From Clostridiales bacterium (GTDB lineage Bacteria > Bacillota > Clostridia > Christensenellales > CAG-314), in NCBI GenBank assembly GCA_022508375.1, contig JAFLVJ010000002.1, positions 40,323 through 104,322 on the forward strand: a DNA stretch of 64,000 nt, read 5' to 3'. A program made the position numbers and the translations under genes. A model generated the notes under the pieces. That model searched no databases, was not told the origin of the DNA, and saw only the letters and a list, made by a program, of their open reading frames with translations. This document shows, one piece after another, positions 1 to 8,411 of this stretch (position 1 is its first letter; every line of letters begins with the position of its first letter).

Positions 1-494
1 ATATCCAATATCGACTTGGCACCCGCACATACAACCATCACATCCGTCTGTTGTAATTCGTCCAAATCGGCGGATATATCCATTGTCGTTTCGGAATTGC
101 GGTGCGCTCCGCCAATGCCGCCCGTTGCAAATACGCTTACTCCTGCTAAACTACAAGCGTACATCGTGCCGGCAACCGTTGTTGCACCGTCCTTGCCCTC
201 TGCGACAATTACAGGCAAGTCCCTGCGCGATACCTTGGCAACGCTTGTTCCGCGTTTACCGAGCAACTCGATATCCTGCGTCGAGCAACCGACCGTAAGC
301 ACGCCGCCTATAACGGCAACGGTAGCGGGGACACAGCCCGCCTGTTTAACAATTCGCTCCACCTTGAGCGCCGTTTCAACGTTTTGCGGATAGGGCATGC
401 CGTGGGAGATAATGGTTGACTCCAACGCCACCACCGGCAAGTTGTTATCTAACGCGTGTTGAACTTCATTGGAAACTTTCACATATTTACTCAT
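1..494 (-). CDS. psuG: Pseudouridine-5'-phosphate glycosidase, N-terminal part (partial)
   Basis: Only the first 164 codons lie in the window; the gene runs off the left edge. PsuG reversibly cleaves the C-glycosidic bond of pseudouridine 5'-phosphate to uracil and ribose 5-phosphate, in pseudouridine catabolism. The protein begins [11 protein letters not shown] and carries the family's [14 protein letters not shown] segment, then VIGGVLTVG, then [10 protein letters not shown], all typical of the N-terminal half of PsuG. The ATG at 494 is preceded by AAGGTGA at good spacing. It is divergent from pyk, with a shared 222-bp upstream region. Function is assigned from family similarity and is firm; the rest of the protein is not visible. 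Confidence 0.9.
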   Translation of the reverse strand, partial: MSKYVKVSNEVQHALDNNLPVVALESTIISHGMPYPQNVETALKVERIVKQAGCVPATVAVIGGVLTVGCSTQDIELLGKRGTSVAKVSRRDLPVIVAEGKDGATTVAGTMYACSLAGVSVFATGGIGGAHRNSETTMDISADLDELQQTDVMVVCAGAKSILD

Positions 495-544
495 ACTTTC
501 ACCTTGTATCATTGTACCATAAATCTATTCATATTTCAATTTTA

Positions 545-563
545 TTGTAAACATCGTTTACAA
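545..563. promoter_or_regulatory. Palindromic operator-like site between psuG and pyk
   Basis: TTGTAAAC-ATC-GTTTACAA is a perfect 8-bp inverted repeat. Its right arm overlaps the -35 box of the predicted pyk promoter, so a repressor bound here could block pyk, psuG or both. The cognate regulator is not identified. Confidence 0.5.
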
Positions 564-585
564 ATATTTACAATTGCATTATAAT
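557..585 (+). promoter_or_regulatory. Predicted sigma-A promoter of pyk
   Basis: TTTACA at 557-562, a 17-bp spacer, and a perfect TATAAT at 580-585. This leaves a leader of about 125 nt that can form a hairpin near 595-645 and a second one (about 660-690, ACAAAAAACT against AAGTTTTTGT) just before the ribosome binding site. Confidence 0.55.
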
Positions 586-716
586 GATTATACTGCCAAA
601 TATGTGGCGTTTAACAAATGTACCGCATATTTTGTAAAGTTATAACAATATTAAATGACAAAAAACTCGTACGTAATGTCAAGTTTTTGTAGCCACTCTG
701 GACTTTGGAGGAATAT

Positions 717-2138
717 ATGAGAAAAACAAAAATTATCTGCACGCTTGGACCTGCAAGTTCCACCTACGACCAAATAAAGAAAATGGCTTTAGCGGGAATG
801 AACGTTGCGCGTATCAACATGAGCCACGGCGAATACTCCGAACATCAATCAAAGATTGACACCGTTAAGAAGGTACGTCGCTCTCTCGGCATACCCATTC
901 CCATCATGATTGACACCAAGGGTCCGGAAATTCGTATCGGCACCTTCAAGGACGGTCAAATCGAAGTACACGAGGGAATGCCCTTCAACTTTGTCAACAC
1001 CGACGTCATAGGTGACGAAACGCAGGTATCCATAACCTACAAAAACCTGTACAAGGATATATCCGTAGGATGCAACATCCTGCTAAACGACGGATTGCTG
1101 ATATTTAAAGTAACGGAAATCAAGGGACAAACCATATACACCGTCGCGCAGAACAGCGGAACGCTATCCAACCGCAAGGGACTATTTGTACCCAACGTCA
1201 AGATAAATATGCCGTTCCTTTCCGAACAGGACAAGCGCGACCTTGAATTCGGAATAAAAAACAGCGCCGAGTTGTATGCGGCAAGCTTTGTTCAGGACGC
1301 GGCAAGCGTAAACGAAATTCGCAAGTACTTGGTGGATCACGGTGCAAAAGACGTGCGCATCATATCCAAGATCGAAAGCCAAAGCGGCGTAAATAACATT
1401 GACGAAATCATCGAGGCGTCCGACGGAATAATGGTAGCCCGTGGCGACCTAGGCGTGGAACTGCCCTACGAAAAACTTCCCGCCATTCAAAAAATGCTCA
1501 TCACACGTAGCCGTATGAAGGGTAAATTCGTCATCACCGCCACCGAAATGCTGGAGAGCATGGTGACAAAACTACGCCCCACCCGCGCCGAAATCGTTGA
1601 CGTTGCAAATGCCGTTTACGACGGAAGCAGCTGCGTAATGCTATCCGCCGAGAGCGCTGTGGGTATCAACCCTCCCAACACTATCGCCACAATGGCGCGT
1701 ATAGCCGAGGAGGCGGAACGCAACATCGACTACAAGGAAATGTACCGTTCATCCCCCTTCACCCTCATAGACAACACCGACGCAATATCCCACGCGGCAG
1801 TAAACACTGCATTTGACATCAATGCGAAAGCTATCGTTGTTTATACCGAAAGCGGGGTATCGGCGCGTATGGTTTCCCGCTTCCGTCCCGACGCAGTAAT
1901 CGTCGCTATGGCGTCTAACGACAGGGTTTATCACCAACTTTCACCCAGTTGGGGCGTTGTTCCCACCATTTGCCAGATATTCGACAACACCGACGACATG
2001 TTTATCAACGCCGAGGAAACAGTCCGCCGCCTTGGAATTGCAGGCAACGGCGACAACATCGTCATAACTGCCGGCGTTCCACTCGGCAAGAGTTCGGGAA
2101 CAAATCTCATAAAAGTTTCTAAACTCGAAGAAGAATAA
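717..2138 (+). CDS. pyk: Pyruvate kinase
   Basis: Catalyses the last ATP-yielding step of glycolysis, phosphoenolpyruvate plus ADP to pyruvate plus ATP, in the cytosol. The 473-residue protein starts MRKTKIICTLGPASS and shows RINMSHG, MIDTKGPEIR, the active-site lysine segment IISKIESQSG, the metal-binding MVARGDLGVELP and TATEMLESM. Length matches the short form with A, B and C domains; the extra C-terminal PEP-utiliser domain of many Firmicute enzymes is absent. An in-frame TTG at 705 extends the frame, but GGAGG at 707-711 sits 5 nt before ATG 717, which decides the start. It appears monocistronic, ending at a strong terminator. Confidence 0.97.
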   Translation: MRKTKIICTLGPASSTYDQIKKMALAGMNVARINMSHGEYSEHQSKIDTVKKVRRSLGIPIPIMIDTKGPEIRIGTFKDGQIEVHEGMPFNFVNTDVIGDETQVSITYKNLYKDISVGCNILLNDGLLIFKVTEIKGQTIYTVAQNSGTLSNRKGLFVPNVKINMPFLSEQDKRDLEFGIKNSAELYAASFVQDAASVNEIRKYLVDHGAKDVRIISKIESQSGVNNIDEIIEASDGIMVARGDLGVELPYEKLPAIQKMLITRSRMKGKFVITATEMLESMVTKLRPTRAEIVDVANAVYDGSSCVMLSAESAVGINPPNTIATMARIAEEAERNIDYKEMYRSSPFTLIDNTDAISHAAVNTAFDINAKAIVVYTESGVSARMVSRFRPDAVIVAMASNDRVYHQLSPSWGVVPTICQIFDNTDDMFINAEETVRRLGIAGNGDNIVITAGVPLGKSSGTNLIKVSKLEEE

Positions 2139-2151
2139 AACTGCACATATT

Positions 2152-2188
2152 AAAAAGACTTTCTGCTTAACTAACAGAAAGTCTTTTT
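2152..2188 (+). terminator. Bidirectional terminator between pyk and the Nudix gene
   Basis: The stem AAAAAGACTTTCTG pairs with CAGAAAGTCTTTTT, giving U-runs on both strands. The right arm lies inside the last codons and stop (2171) of the convergent Nudix gene, so coding sequence and terminator are shared. Confidence 0.85.
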
Positions 2189-2557
2189 TATTTTCTTCAG
2201 TATTTCCACGTCGGCGGGGCAAAATTCGTAATTGTCCACTTCGGCAGGAGTAATCCACTTCATATCGTTGTGCTCAAGCATACGCGGTTCGCCGTCCAGT
2301 ATTTCAGCATTGAACAAGGTCAGGTTGACCGTCACGTCGGGGTACTCGTGAGTAACCTGACAAAATACGTCGTTGACCTTGACGGTAATATCCAGTTCCT
2401 CCTTGCACTCACGGACAAGAGCTTGTTCCTTCGTCTCACCTTTTTCCACCTTGCCACCGACAAACTCCCAATTTAGGGCACGCTTTTTATCTTTCGGGCG
2501 TTGACATATCAAAAACTTTCCATCGCGCCATATAAGCGCTGCAACCACGTGTAGCAT
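2171..2557 (-). CDS. mutT: Nudix hydrolase, MutT-type (8-oxo-dGTP diphosphatase-like)
   Basis: A 128-residue single-domain Nudix protein, likely hydrolysing oxidised or excess nucleoside triphosphates. The Nudix box spans about residues 35-57: GKVEKGE, seven residues, then RECKEELD, with Asp where the usual Gly stands. It starts MLHVVAALIW, as in MutT/CTP-pyrophosphatase relatives, with WEFVGGKVE just before the box. An upstream in-frame extension is rejected because AGGAG stands 6 nt before ATG 2557. The gene is convergent with pyk and its last codons form part of the shared terminator. The family is certain; the substrate is inferred. Confidence 0.85.
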   Translation of the reverse strand: MLHVVAALIWRDGKFLICQRPKDKKRALNWEFVGGKVEKGETKEQALVRECKEELDITVKVNDVFCQVTHEYPDVTVNLTLFNAEILDGEPRMLEHNDMKWITPAEVDNYEFCPADVEILKKIKKTFC

Positions 2558-2638
2558 ATTTACTCCTACTAAAACAATTTTCGTCATTTGTATTGTAGCA
2601 CTTTTTGATAAAGGTGTAAAACAAAATAAACCTAACAT

Positions 2639-2674
2639 AAAAAAGGACCTAATCACTTGGATTTTAGGTCCTTT
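2639..2674 (-). terminator. Terminator after the zinc-ribbon membrane protein gene
   Basis: AAAGGACCTAA (2642-2652) pairs with TTAGGTCCTTT (2664-2674). Read on the minus strand the hairpin ends in a run of T residues, just after the stop at 2696. Confidence 0.75.
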
Positions 2675-2695
2675 GTTGTTTGATAAATGCAGTTT

Positions 2696-3031
2696 TTACA
2701 GCAAAGCCAATGTTGCAAATCCGTAAACACCGGAAGCTAATGATCCAATTAACGATGACCATATGATAATTGCAAACACAAGCGAAATAGCACTCAAAAC
2801 AAGTCCCGCAATTGCAAAACCAACCTTTTCGCCATTTTTCTTACCTTGGATAAGACCGATCAAAGAAAGAATGAAAGCTACTGGACCTGTGAAGAAACTA
2901 AGTATAAATCCCACAAGACCCAATTTGTTTTGACCTTTCTCTTGAACAGATCCTTCTACAGCAACACCGCACTTGGGGCAAATAACTGCTTCATCTACAA
3001 GTTCTGCGCCACAGCTCTTACAATATTTCAT
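2696..3031 (-). CDS. Zinc-ribbon, two-helix membrane protein of unknown function
   Basis: A 111-residue protein. An N-terminal zinc ribbon (MKYCKSCGAELVDEAVICPKCG, two CxxC knuckles, residues 4-22) is followed by a polar linker and two hydrophobic segments around a GKKNGEK loop, resembling DUF4190-type small membrane proteins. A perfect AAAAGGAGG precedes ATG 3031. It stands alone with its own terminator. Two longer proteins of the same architecture lie in tandem at 44950-45835. No function can be assigned; such proteins are common in Clostridia. Confidence 0.75.
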   Translation of the reverse strand: MKYCKSCGAELVDEAVICPKCGVAVEGSVQEKGQNKLGLVGFILSFFTGPVAFILSLIGLIQGKKNGEKVGFAIAGLVLSAISLVFAIIIWSSLIGSLASGVYGFATLALL

Positions 3032-3160
3032 GATATTTTCCTCCTTTTAATGATTTTATAACATTATATCCCACTTCAAATGGTGAAGTCAATAAAATTG
3101 CTTAAAATAATCTGAAAAAATTTTTGCGACGGCGTAAAGTCGCGTCATTTACTATTATAC

Positions 3161-3191
3161 AAAAAAAGTTCGGCAGTTATTCCTGCCGAAC
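3161..3191 (-). terminator. Terminator of the XRE/membrane regulator gene
   Basis: GTTCGGCAG / CTGCCGAAC, a 9-bp perfect stem with a six-base loop, followed on the minus strand by seven Ts. It lies 15 nt past the stop at 3207. Confidence 0.9.
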
Positions 3192-3206
3192 AATGCGAAC
3201 AATGTT

Positions 3207-3824
3207 TTATTTTATTGTTTTGCCCCGTTTTACGAAGTAAACGAGTATATACCACAGTATCACCAACAGTTGCATTGCCGCGCCAACAACGTAAATCATC
3301 CAAGTGTATTCCGACGCTATTATATTCAGTGCTAAATGTATCAGCAGACACAGCGTCCAAATGAGCGCCGAGGCTACTACGCACCGTTGCCACAGCTTAC
3401 CCCACATGCAACAGAACACCAATACCACAATGAGCGAAATGGGCGCAGCAGTTAAGTAGGTGTACTTTGCAACGGATGCAGCCGAAGCGGGATCAACAAC
3501 CAGCCACACAAATACCACTATCGTTGCGATAAAATACACAAGTCCTGCCGAAAGTAGCGTGATGAGCCAACGCTTCGCCCAAAAGTCCTTGAATCGCAAC
3601 CTCTTGCGTTTGGTATGTTCCACCAAAAAATCGTTGACCGTCACTCCGTACAAATCGGCAAGGGCTTTGAGCACCAATACATCGGGGATACCCTCGGCGC
3701 GTTCCCATTTGCTAACCGCCTTGTCGGAGTAATTGAGTTTGTCCGCCAGTTCCTGTTGCGTCATTTGCGCCTGTTTGCGATACGCCACAAGGTTGTCGGC
3801 AATAATTTGTTTCATATCTTCCAT
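3207..3824 (-). CDS. XRE-family transcriptional regulator with C-terminal membrane domain
   Basis: A 205-residue protein. Residues 4-65 form an XRE helix-turn-helix (LVAYRKQAQMTQQELADKL, then YSDKAVSKWERAEGIPDVLVL). A basic linker KRKRLRF leads to four hydrophobic segments from about residue 85 to the end, so DNA binding is tethered to the membrane, as in several Clostridial XRE proteins. The start is unusual: the promoter TTGTCA-17 bp-TACAAT ends 6 nt before ATG 3824, which puts transcription start on the ATG. The internal ATG three codons later (after GGAAGAT) is an alternative. The signal sensed and the target genes are unknown. Confidence 0.8.
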   Translation of the reverse strand: MEDMKQIIADNLVAYRKQAQMTQQELADKLNYSDKAVSKWERAEGIPDVLVLKALADLYGVTVNDFLVEHTKRKRLRFKDFWAKRWLITLLSAGLVYFIATIVVFVWLVVDPASAASVAKYTYLTAAPISLIVVLVFCCMWGKLWQRCVVASALIWTLCLLIHLALNIIASEYTWMIYVVGAAMQLLVILWYILVYFVKRGKTIK

Positions 3825-3830
3825 AAATAC

Positions 3831-3859
3831 ATTGTATCATATATTCATCACACTGACAA
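3831..3859 (-). promoter_or_regulatory. Predicted promoter giving a leaderless mRNA for the XRE/membrane regulator
   Basis: Minus strand: TTGTCA (3854-3859), 17-bp spacer, TACAAT (3831-3836), then six bases to the A of ATG 3824. No Shine-Dalgarno can fit. Confidence 0.5.
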
Positions 3860-4064
3860 GCAATAACGGGTAGCGTTTTTTGTCACTCTACTGTGAGTAG
3901 AGTTAATATTTATCAACTCTACTACGCCTCAATCACATTGTAGAATGTGCGCATGCAACAGTAGGGTGTTTCTTTTCGCTTACCGCACTATAATGTGACT
4001 GTAAAGCAAAGCGAAGGTTCAATGGCTTTTTCTTTGCAAGTCAATATTGATGTCACTCGCCGGT
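3860..4064. other. Non-coding stretch upstream of the DegV gene
   Basis: This stretch holds two small hairpins (CTCTACTGTGAGTAGAG near 3890 and CACATTGTAGAATGTG near 3930) and a TATAAT at about 3992 that might be the -10 box for the DegV gene. No coding potential or known RNA is seen. Confidence 0.35.
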
Positions 4065-4186
4065 TTGAGGCGGTCCGGTGCGAGGGGCAAGGCGTGTGCG
4101 TATTTTGCGAGGGAGTTTATTAGGCGTAAATGACCGAGCAAAAACGCAAACGCCATAAAGCATAACAAGGGATATCACCGTCTCAA
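4065..4186. repeat. Interspersed structured repeat, family 1, copy a (divergent)
   Basis: The ends TTGAGGCGGT and ACCGTCTCAA are nearly complementary. The middle reads GAGGGAGTTTATTAGGCGTA then AATGACCGAG, a diverged form of the core seen at 19840, 24284, 46362 and 59424. The element ends 2 nt before the ribosome binding site of the DegV gene, so it forms the gene's 5' leader if transcribed. Confidence 0.55.
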
Positions 4187-4199
4187 AAGGAGGTAATAT

Positions 4200-5069
4200 A
4201 TGTTTACATTATCCTGTGAATCAACCGTGGATTTAACACTGGATCATCTTACAAAACGAGGTATTCCCGCGATTGCCTACACCTACACTATTGACGGCGT
4301 TGAGTACAGCGACGATATGCGTGCAGGTAACGGTCTGACAGTATTTTACAGTCAACTGATTGCCGGCAAAATGGCAACCACCTCGCTTATCAACACGGAC
4401 AGGTATTTGGAGTTTTTCCGCGCAATCCTCGACAAGGGGGATTTACTCCACGTATGCCTCAGTTCGGGATTGTCACAGTCGGCAAGCAACGCCATGCGCG
4501 CAGCCGAGTTGTTGAAACAGGAATACCCAAAACGCAAGATATACGTTATAGACTCTCTTTGCGGGTGCGTGGGATACGGACTGTTGGTGGACTGTATTGC
4601 GGATTTGCGCGATGAAGGCAAGAATATCGATTATCTTTATCGGTGGGTTATGGATAACCGCCTGATGGTACAACACCAGTTTTTTTCCACAACGCTGACG
4701 TATTTCAGACGTAGCGGGCGCATTAGCGGACCTGCGGCAATATTAGGAAATATTCTCAAGCTTTGCCCCATCATGCACCTGGACGCTCAAGGTAAGATTG
4801 TTGCTTACGCCAAGGTGATGAGCGAAACCAAGGCAATCGCTAAGACCTTGGAGGAAATTGCGGCAAAAATCAAAAACGGCAGCGACTACGACGGCAAGAT
4901 ATGGCTTGGACACTCCAACTACATCAGTTCGGCAAACAAAATGGTCGAACAGCTGAAAATCGCTTACCCCAAGGCTAGTATAAGAGTATTCGATATCGGT
5001 CCCGTCATTGCCAGTCACTGCGGACCGGGAACGCTGTCTATATACTTTTGGGGAGCAATGCGAAAATAA
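4200..5069 (+). CDS. DegV family protein (FakB-like fatty-acid-binding)
   Basis: A 289-residue DegV-fold protein. DegV/FakB proteins bind a fatty acid and present its carboxylate to the kinase FakA, feeding acyl-phosphate into lipid synthesis. It begins MFTLSCESTVDLT, and contains MATTSLINTDRY, LSSGLSQSASNA, and FRRSGRISGPAA, matching the family's conserved TS(Q/L)P-like, SSgLSgTyq and RkGRIs blocks. AAAGGAGG precedes ATG 4200. A second DegV protein is encoded beside fakA at 41238, so this is probably an alternative FakB with different acyl preference; that is inference. It is monocistronic with its own terminator. Confidence 0.85.
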   Translation: MFTLSCESTVDLTLDHLTKRGIPAIAYTYTIDGVEYSDDMRAGNGLTVFYSQLIAGKMATTSLINTDRYLEFFRAILDKGDLLHVCLSSGLSQSASNAMRAAELLKQEYPKRKIYVIDSLCGCVGYGLLVDCIADLRDEGKNIDYLYRWVMDNRLMVQHQFFSTTLTYFRRSGRISGPAAILGNILKLCPIMHLDAQGKIVAYAKVMSETKAIAKTLEEIAAKIKNGSDYDGKIWLGHSNYISSANKMVEQLKIAYPKASIRVFDIGPVIASHCGPGTLSIYFWGAMRK

Positions 5070-5114
5070 CAAGCATAATAAACTCGCTTGTTAAATATGA
5101 CTCACTAATAAATT

Positions 5115-5149
5115 AAGGACGGTTTGTTATTAACAAAACGTCCTTTTTT
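5115..5149 (+). terminator. Terminator of the DegV gene
   Basis: AAGGACG pairs with CGTCCTT around a GTTTGTT/AACAAAAC inner stem, followed by a T-run. Confidence 0.85.
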
Positions 5150-5174
5150 ATGTTTAATTCATTTGAGCAAACCG

Positions 5175-5906
5175 CTATTTTTTGGTATTTAACATGAAAT
5201 AGAAATCGTACAGGTGCTGTCCACACTTAATTTCATTGAGCATATCCTTCTTCGTGGAATCCATGTCGTATGGCGCGCAAATCCTGCGGTAGCTCCAGGT
5301 TGTGTCGTCGTATTCGATGACAACCGCCCGCGCCAACGGCTGTGGGTGACATCCTACGCTTCCCACATCAACATACAACCTATTACCCTTGATGTCGCAC
5401 GGCTCGTGCTTGTGTCCGAAAAACACAGCGTCGGCTTCCACCCCGTCAAAAAGCGCGTCAAACGCCTCGGCGGTGGGATACATATCAATCGGCTTGAAAA
5501 GATATTGGTCAATACCAAGGGGCATTGGATTAAATGCGTAATGGCAAAACAATATCCTACTGCCACCGCAATCGCGCGTAACATACACGGGGAAACTCTT
5601 GACCTTACGCCTTAGTTCCTCCGTTAGCGTCGCAAATACCTGTTGCTTGTGTTCGCTTGGCACGTGCGACAGGTTGCGCACCTGCGTTTGATTGTCCGCG
5701 AAGTCCCTATCGTGATTGCCTAGTAAGCACGTGACGTCCTGCCGTGACAAAAGCAGCTCGAGGCACTCCCGCGAATGAGGACCGATGTCCACCACGTCGC
5801 CCGTATGTATGATTTCTTCACAGCCTTCCCTGTCCAACAAATCCAACACCGCCGTGAGGGCGGCAAGATTGCCGTGTATATCCGTTATTACACCTATTTT
5901 TCTCAT
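5175..5906 (-). CDS. Metallophosphoesterase (calcineurin-like, YfcE/ApaH-type fold)
   Basis: A 243-residue metal-dependent phosphoesterase. It starts MRKIGVITDIHGN, with the D-x-H metal ligands, then HTGDVVDIGP, LLGNHDRDF (the GNHD motif), FCHYAFNP and FFGHKHEP, all five metallophosphatase blocks in order. An upstream in-frame methionine exists but the conserved N-terminus fixes the start at 5906. There is no Shine-Dalgarno; TTGATT-17 bp-TATAAT ends 7 nt before the ATG, implying a leaderless message. Substrate is unknown: relatives act on phosphodiesters, dinucleotides or protein phosphate. It is divergent from the alpha-galactosidase gene. Confidence 0.85.
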   Translation of the reverse strand: MRKIGVITDIHGNLAALTAVLDLLDREGCEEIIHTGDVVDIGPHSRECLELLLSRQDVTCLLGNHDRDFADNQTQVRNLSHVPSEHKQQVFATLTEELRRKVKSFPVYVTRDCGGSRILFCHYAFNPMPLGIDQYLFKPIDMYPTAEAFDALFDGVEADAVFFGHKHEPCDIKGNRLYVDVGSVGCHPQPLARAVVIEYDDTTWSYRRICAPYDMDSTKKDMLNEIKCGQHLYDFYFMLNTKK

Positions 5907-5913
5907 AACAACA

Positions 5914-5942
5914 ATTATATCCGCTAATAATATAAAAATCAA
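5914..5942 (-). promoter_or_regulatory. Predicted promoter giving a leaderless metallophosphoesterase mRNA
   Basis: Minus strand: TTGATT (5937-5942), 17-bp spacer, perfect TATAAT (5914-5919), seven bases, then ATG 5906. Confidence 0.6.
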
Positions 5943-5950
5943 CTCTACTG

Positions 5951-5979
5951 TTGGAATTACCGTCAAACTGTGTTACAAT
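5951..5979 (+). promoter_or_regulatory. Predicted sigma-A promoter of the alpha-galactosidase gene
   Basis: TTGGAA (5951-5956), 17-bp spacer, TACAAT (5974-5979). It lies directly beside the opposite-facing promoter of the phosphoesterase. No cre-like operator was recognised. Confidence 0.6.
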
Positions 5980-6017
5980 ACTAACACAAAAGAAATAAAT
6001 GCAACTGTGGAGATCTT

Positions 6018-8357
6018 ATGATTACAGAAAAAAACAAAGTATTTCGTCTGGACACGCCAAACACAACTTATGTATTTCGCGTAAACGCGTTAAAACAACT
6101 TGAACACCTGTACTACGGCGCAAGGTTACAGGGCGAGCTTAACGATATTGATTTTATCCTAGGTAAACAGGGTACCGGACAGGGCACCGCCATATCAATG
6201 CAATCGGATGATGGCAAGATTTTCCCCGACAACACCTGCTACGAATGTTCCAACGTAGGACGTGGCGACTACCGCGAAAATATCGTCACCGTGTGCGACA
6301 ACTTAAACAGCACTGTATGCGAATTTACGTACGACGGTTTCGAGCTGATAGACAACCACGAAATACCTAACTTACCCAACTCGCACGGTAAGGAGCAAAC
6401 GCTTGCGTTGTATTTGAAAGACACAATCCGTAAGGTAAAACTTACGCTGTACTACTCAACGCTTGCGGATTGCGACGTCATCGTCAAGAGCGTTGCGGTA
6501 ACCAACGAAGGCGAAGGAGAAATTCGCCTGCTACGCGTAATGAGCAATCAGTTAGACTTGGACTGCGACGAATTTACCCTTGACACTTTGGACGGAGCAT
6601 GGGCGCGTGAACGTTACATTACAAGCGAAAAACTGCGCGTCGGCATAACCAAGATTGACAGCAAACGCGGAGTAAGCTCCAACTGTCACAACCCATACGT
6701 CGTACTGAAAAAGAACGATTGCAACCTTCACCACGGCGAGGCGTACGGTTTCAACCTGGTGTATTCGGGGTGTCATGCTGAGATATTCGACAAAACTCCG
6801 CTGGGTAAGGTGCGCGTGCTAAACGGATTAAACGATACCGACTTTTGTTGGCACCTGTACGCAGGCGAAACTTTTTACACACCCGAAGCCACTCTGTGCT
6901 ACTCTAACAACGGTACAAACACCCTTTCCGAGCGCTACCACAGGTTTGTCAACGAACATATCATACCCACACAGTGGGCATACCGTGAGCGCCCGATACT
7001 TGTAAATAACTGGGAAGCCACCTACTTCAACTTTACCGAAAAGAAATTGCTTGACATTGCAAAAAAAGCCAAAAGTCTTGGCGTGGAACTGTTCGTACTG
7101 GACGACGGTTGGTTCGGCAAGCGAACAAGCGACAGCAAGGGGTTAGGCGACTGGACGGAAAACAAACACCGCTTGCCAAAGGGACTCAACGGGCTTGCGC
7201 AAAAGATAAATCAACTTGGGCTTCAATTCGGCGTGTGGGTAGAGCCGGAAATGGTAAATCCAGACAGCGACTTGTTCCGCGCGCACCCCAATTGGGCGGT
7301 GCAACATCCCAATTACACGCCGCTTGAATGTCGCAATCAACTACTGCTTGACCTGTGCAACGACGAAGTGTGCGACTACATCATCGACGCTATGAGCAAG
7401 GTTTTTAGTTCGGCGAATATCAGCTACGTCAAGTGGGATTTCAACCGTCCGCTTACCGATTGCTATTCCGTAACGCTGGGCAACCGTCAGGGCGAATTCA
7501 ACTACCGCTTTATGTGCGGATTTTACAGGATACTCAACGAACTCACACATAAATTTCCCAATATCCTATTCGAAGGCTGCGCAAGCGGAGGAAATCGCTT
7601 CGACCTTGGCGTCCTAGCCTACATGCCACAGATTTGGTGCAGTGACAACACAGACAGCTTCGACCGAGTGCGTATCCACGAGGGCACGCTAACAGGATAT
7701 CCGCAAAGCTGTATCGGAAGTCACGTTTCCGCCAGTCCCAACCATCAAACGCTACGCATCAGCACCATTGACAACCGTTTCAACACGGCGTGCATTGGCG
7801 CGTTCGGCTACGAACTGGATTTGACAATACTTTCCAAACAGGATTGCGACGCAATTTTGCACCAGATACAGTGGTACAAAAAGTACCGCAAAACTTTGCA
7901 ATTCGGAACGTACCTGCAACTTACAAGCGTATTTAAAGATAACCGAGCAAGTTGGGTAATTGTATCGCAGGATAAATCACAAGCGGTGGCAAATGTCACA
8001 AATACCGTCGCGCAAACTATACCTGCGCAAGTTACTCTCACAATTCCCAACCTGATACCGCAAGCCAAGTACAAGTTTACGACGCGACAACAGCAATTCA
8101 GTATCAAGGCATTCGGCGGACTTATCAATATGATTTCACCGGTGCACGTTAACGAGGACGGTAAGCTTGTGGATATGATTGCAAACCTTCACCCACTTAA
8201 AAGCGAAGTACAAAGCTACGTTTTGACGGGCGAATTGCTTGAAAAGTGCGGCGTAAAGCTCAATCAGGAGTGGTCCAGTACCGGCTACGACGGCAACACG
8301 CGAGTCATGTTCGACTTCGGCAGTCGGCTGTACTCCATTGATAAACTTGATAAATAA
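6018..8357 (+). CDS. Alpha-galactosidase, glycoside hydrolase family 36
   Basis: A 779-residue cytoplasmic enzyme (no signal peptide) releasing terminal alpha-1,6-galactose from melibiose, raffinose or similar sugars. The N-terminal beta-sandwich contains GRGDYR; the barrel carries FVLDDGWFGKR, GVWVEPEMVNPDSDL, YVKWDFNRP with nucleophile Asp474, FEGCASGGNRFD, and WCSDNTD with acid/base Asp543. It is a little longer than typical bacterial enzymes (about 720-750) because of the C-terminal beta domain. GGAG precedes ATG 6018. It stands alone; a GPH-type symporter that might import melibiose-like substrates is 14 kb away. Some GH36 proteins act on N-acetylgalactosamine, so exact substrate is inferred. 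Confidence 0.93.
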   Translation: MITEKNKVFRLDTPNTTYVFRVNALKQLEHLYYGARLQGELNDIDFILGKQGTGQGTAISMQSDDGKIFPDNTCYECSNVGRGDYRENIVTVCDNLNSTVCEFTYDGFELIDNHEIPNLPNSHGKEQTLALYLKDTIRKVKLTLYYSTLADCDVIVKSVAVTNEGEGEIRLLRVMSNQLDLDCDEFTLDTLDGAWARERYITSEKLRVGITKIDSKRGVSSNCHNPYVVLKKNDCNLHHGEAYGFNLVYSGCHAEIFDKTPLGKVRVLNGLNDTDFCWHLYAGETFYTPEATLCYSNNGTNTLSERYHRFVNEHIIPTQWAYRERPILVNNWEATYFNFTEKKLLDIAKKAKSLGVELFVLDDGWFGKRTSDSKGLGDWTENKHRLPKGLNGLAQKINQLGLQFGVWVEPEMVNPDSDLFRAHPNWAVQHPNYTPLECRNQLLLDLCNDEVCDYIIDAMSKVFSSANISYVKWDFNRPLTDCYSVTLGNRQGEFNYRFMCGFYRILNELTHKFPNILFEGCASGGNRFDLGVLAYMPQIWCSDNTDSFDRVRIHEGTLTGYPQSCIGSHVSASPNHQTLRISTIDNRFNTACIGAFGYELDLTILSKQDCDAILHQIQWYKKYRKTLQFGTYLQLTSVFKDNRASWVIVSQDKSQAVANVTNTVAQTIPAQVTLTIPNLIPQAKYKFTTRQQQFSIKAFGGLINMISPVHVNEDGKLVDMIANLHPLKSEVQSYVLTGELLEKCGVKLNQEWSSTGYDGNTRVMFDFGSRLYSIDKLDK

Positions 8358-8374
8358 TATTTGAATAAATGATT

Positions 8375-8401
8375 GCCCCTTGAATTTTCAAGGGGCTTTT
8401 T
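8375..8401 (+). terminator. Terminator between the alpha-galactosidase gene and the ger operon
   Basis: GCCCCTTGAA / TTCAAGGGGC followed by five Ts. The opposite strand is less T-rich, but the hairpin also lies just past the gerC-type stop (8412) and may serve both. Confidence 0.85.
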
Positions 8402-8411
8402 AGTAGAATTA

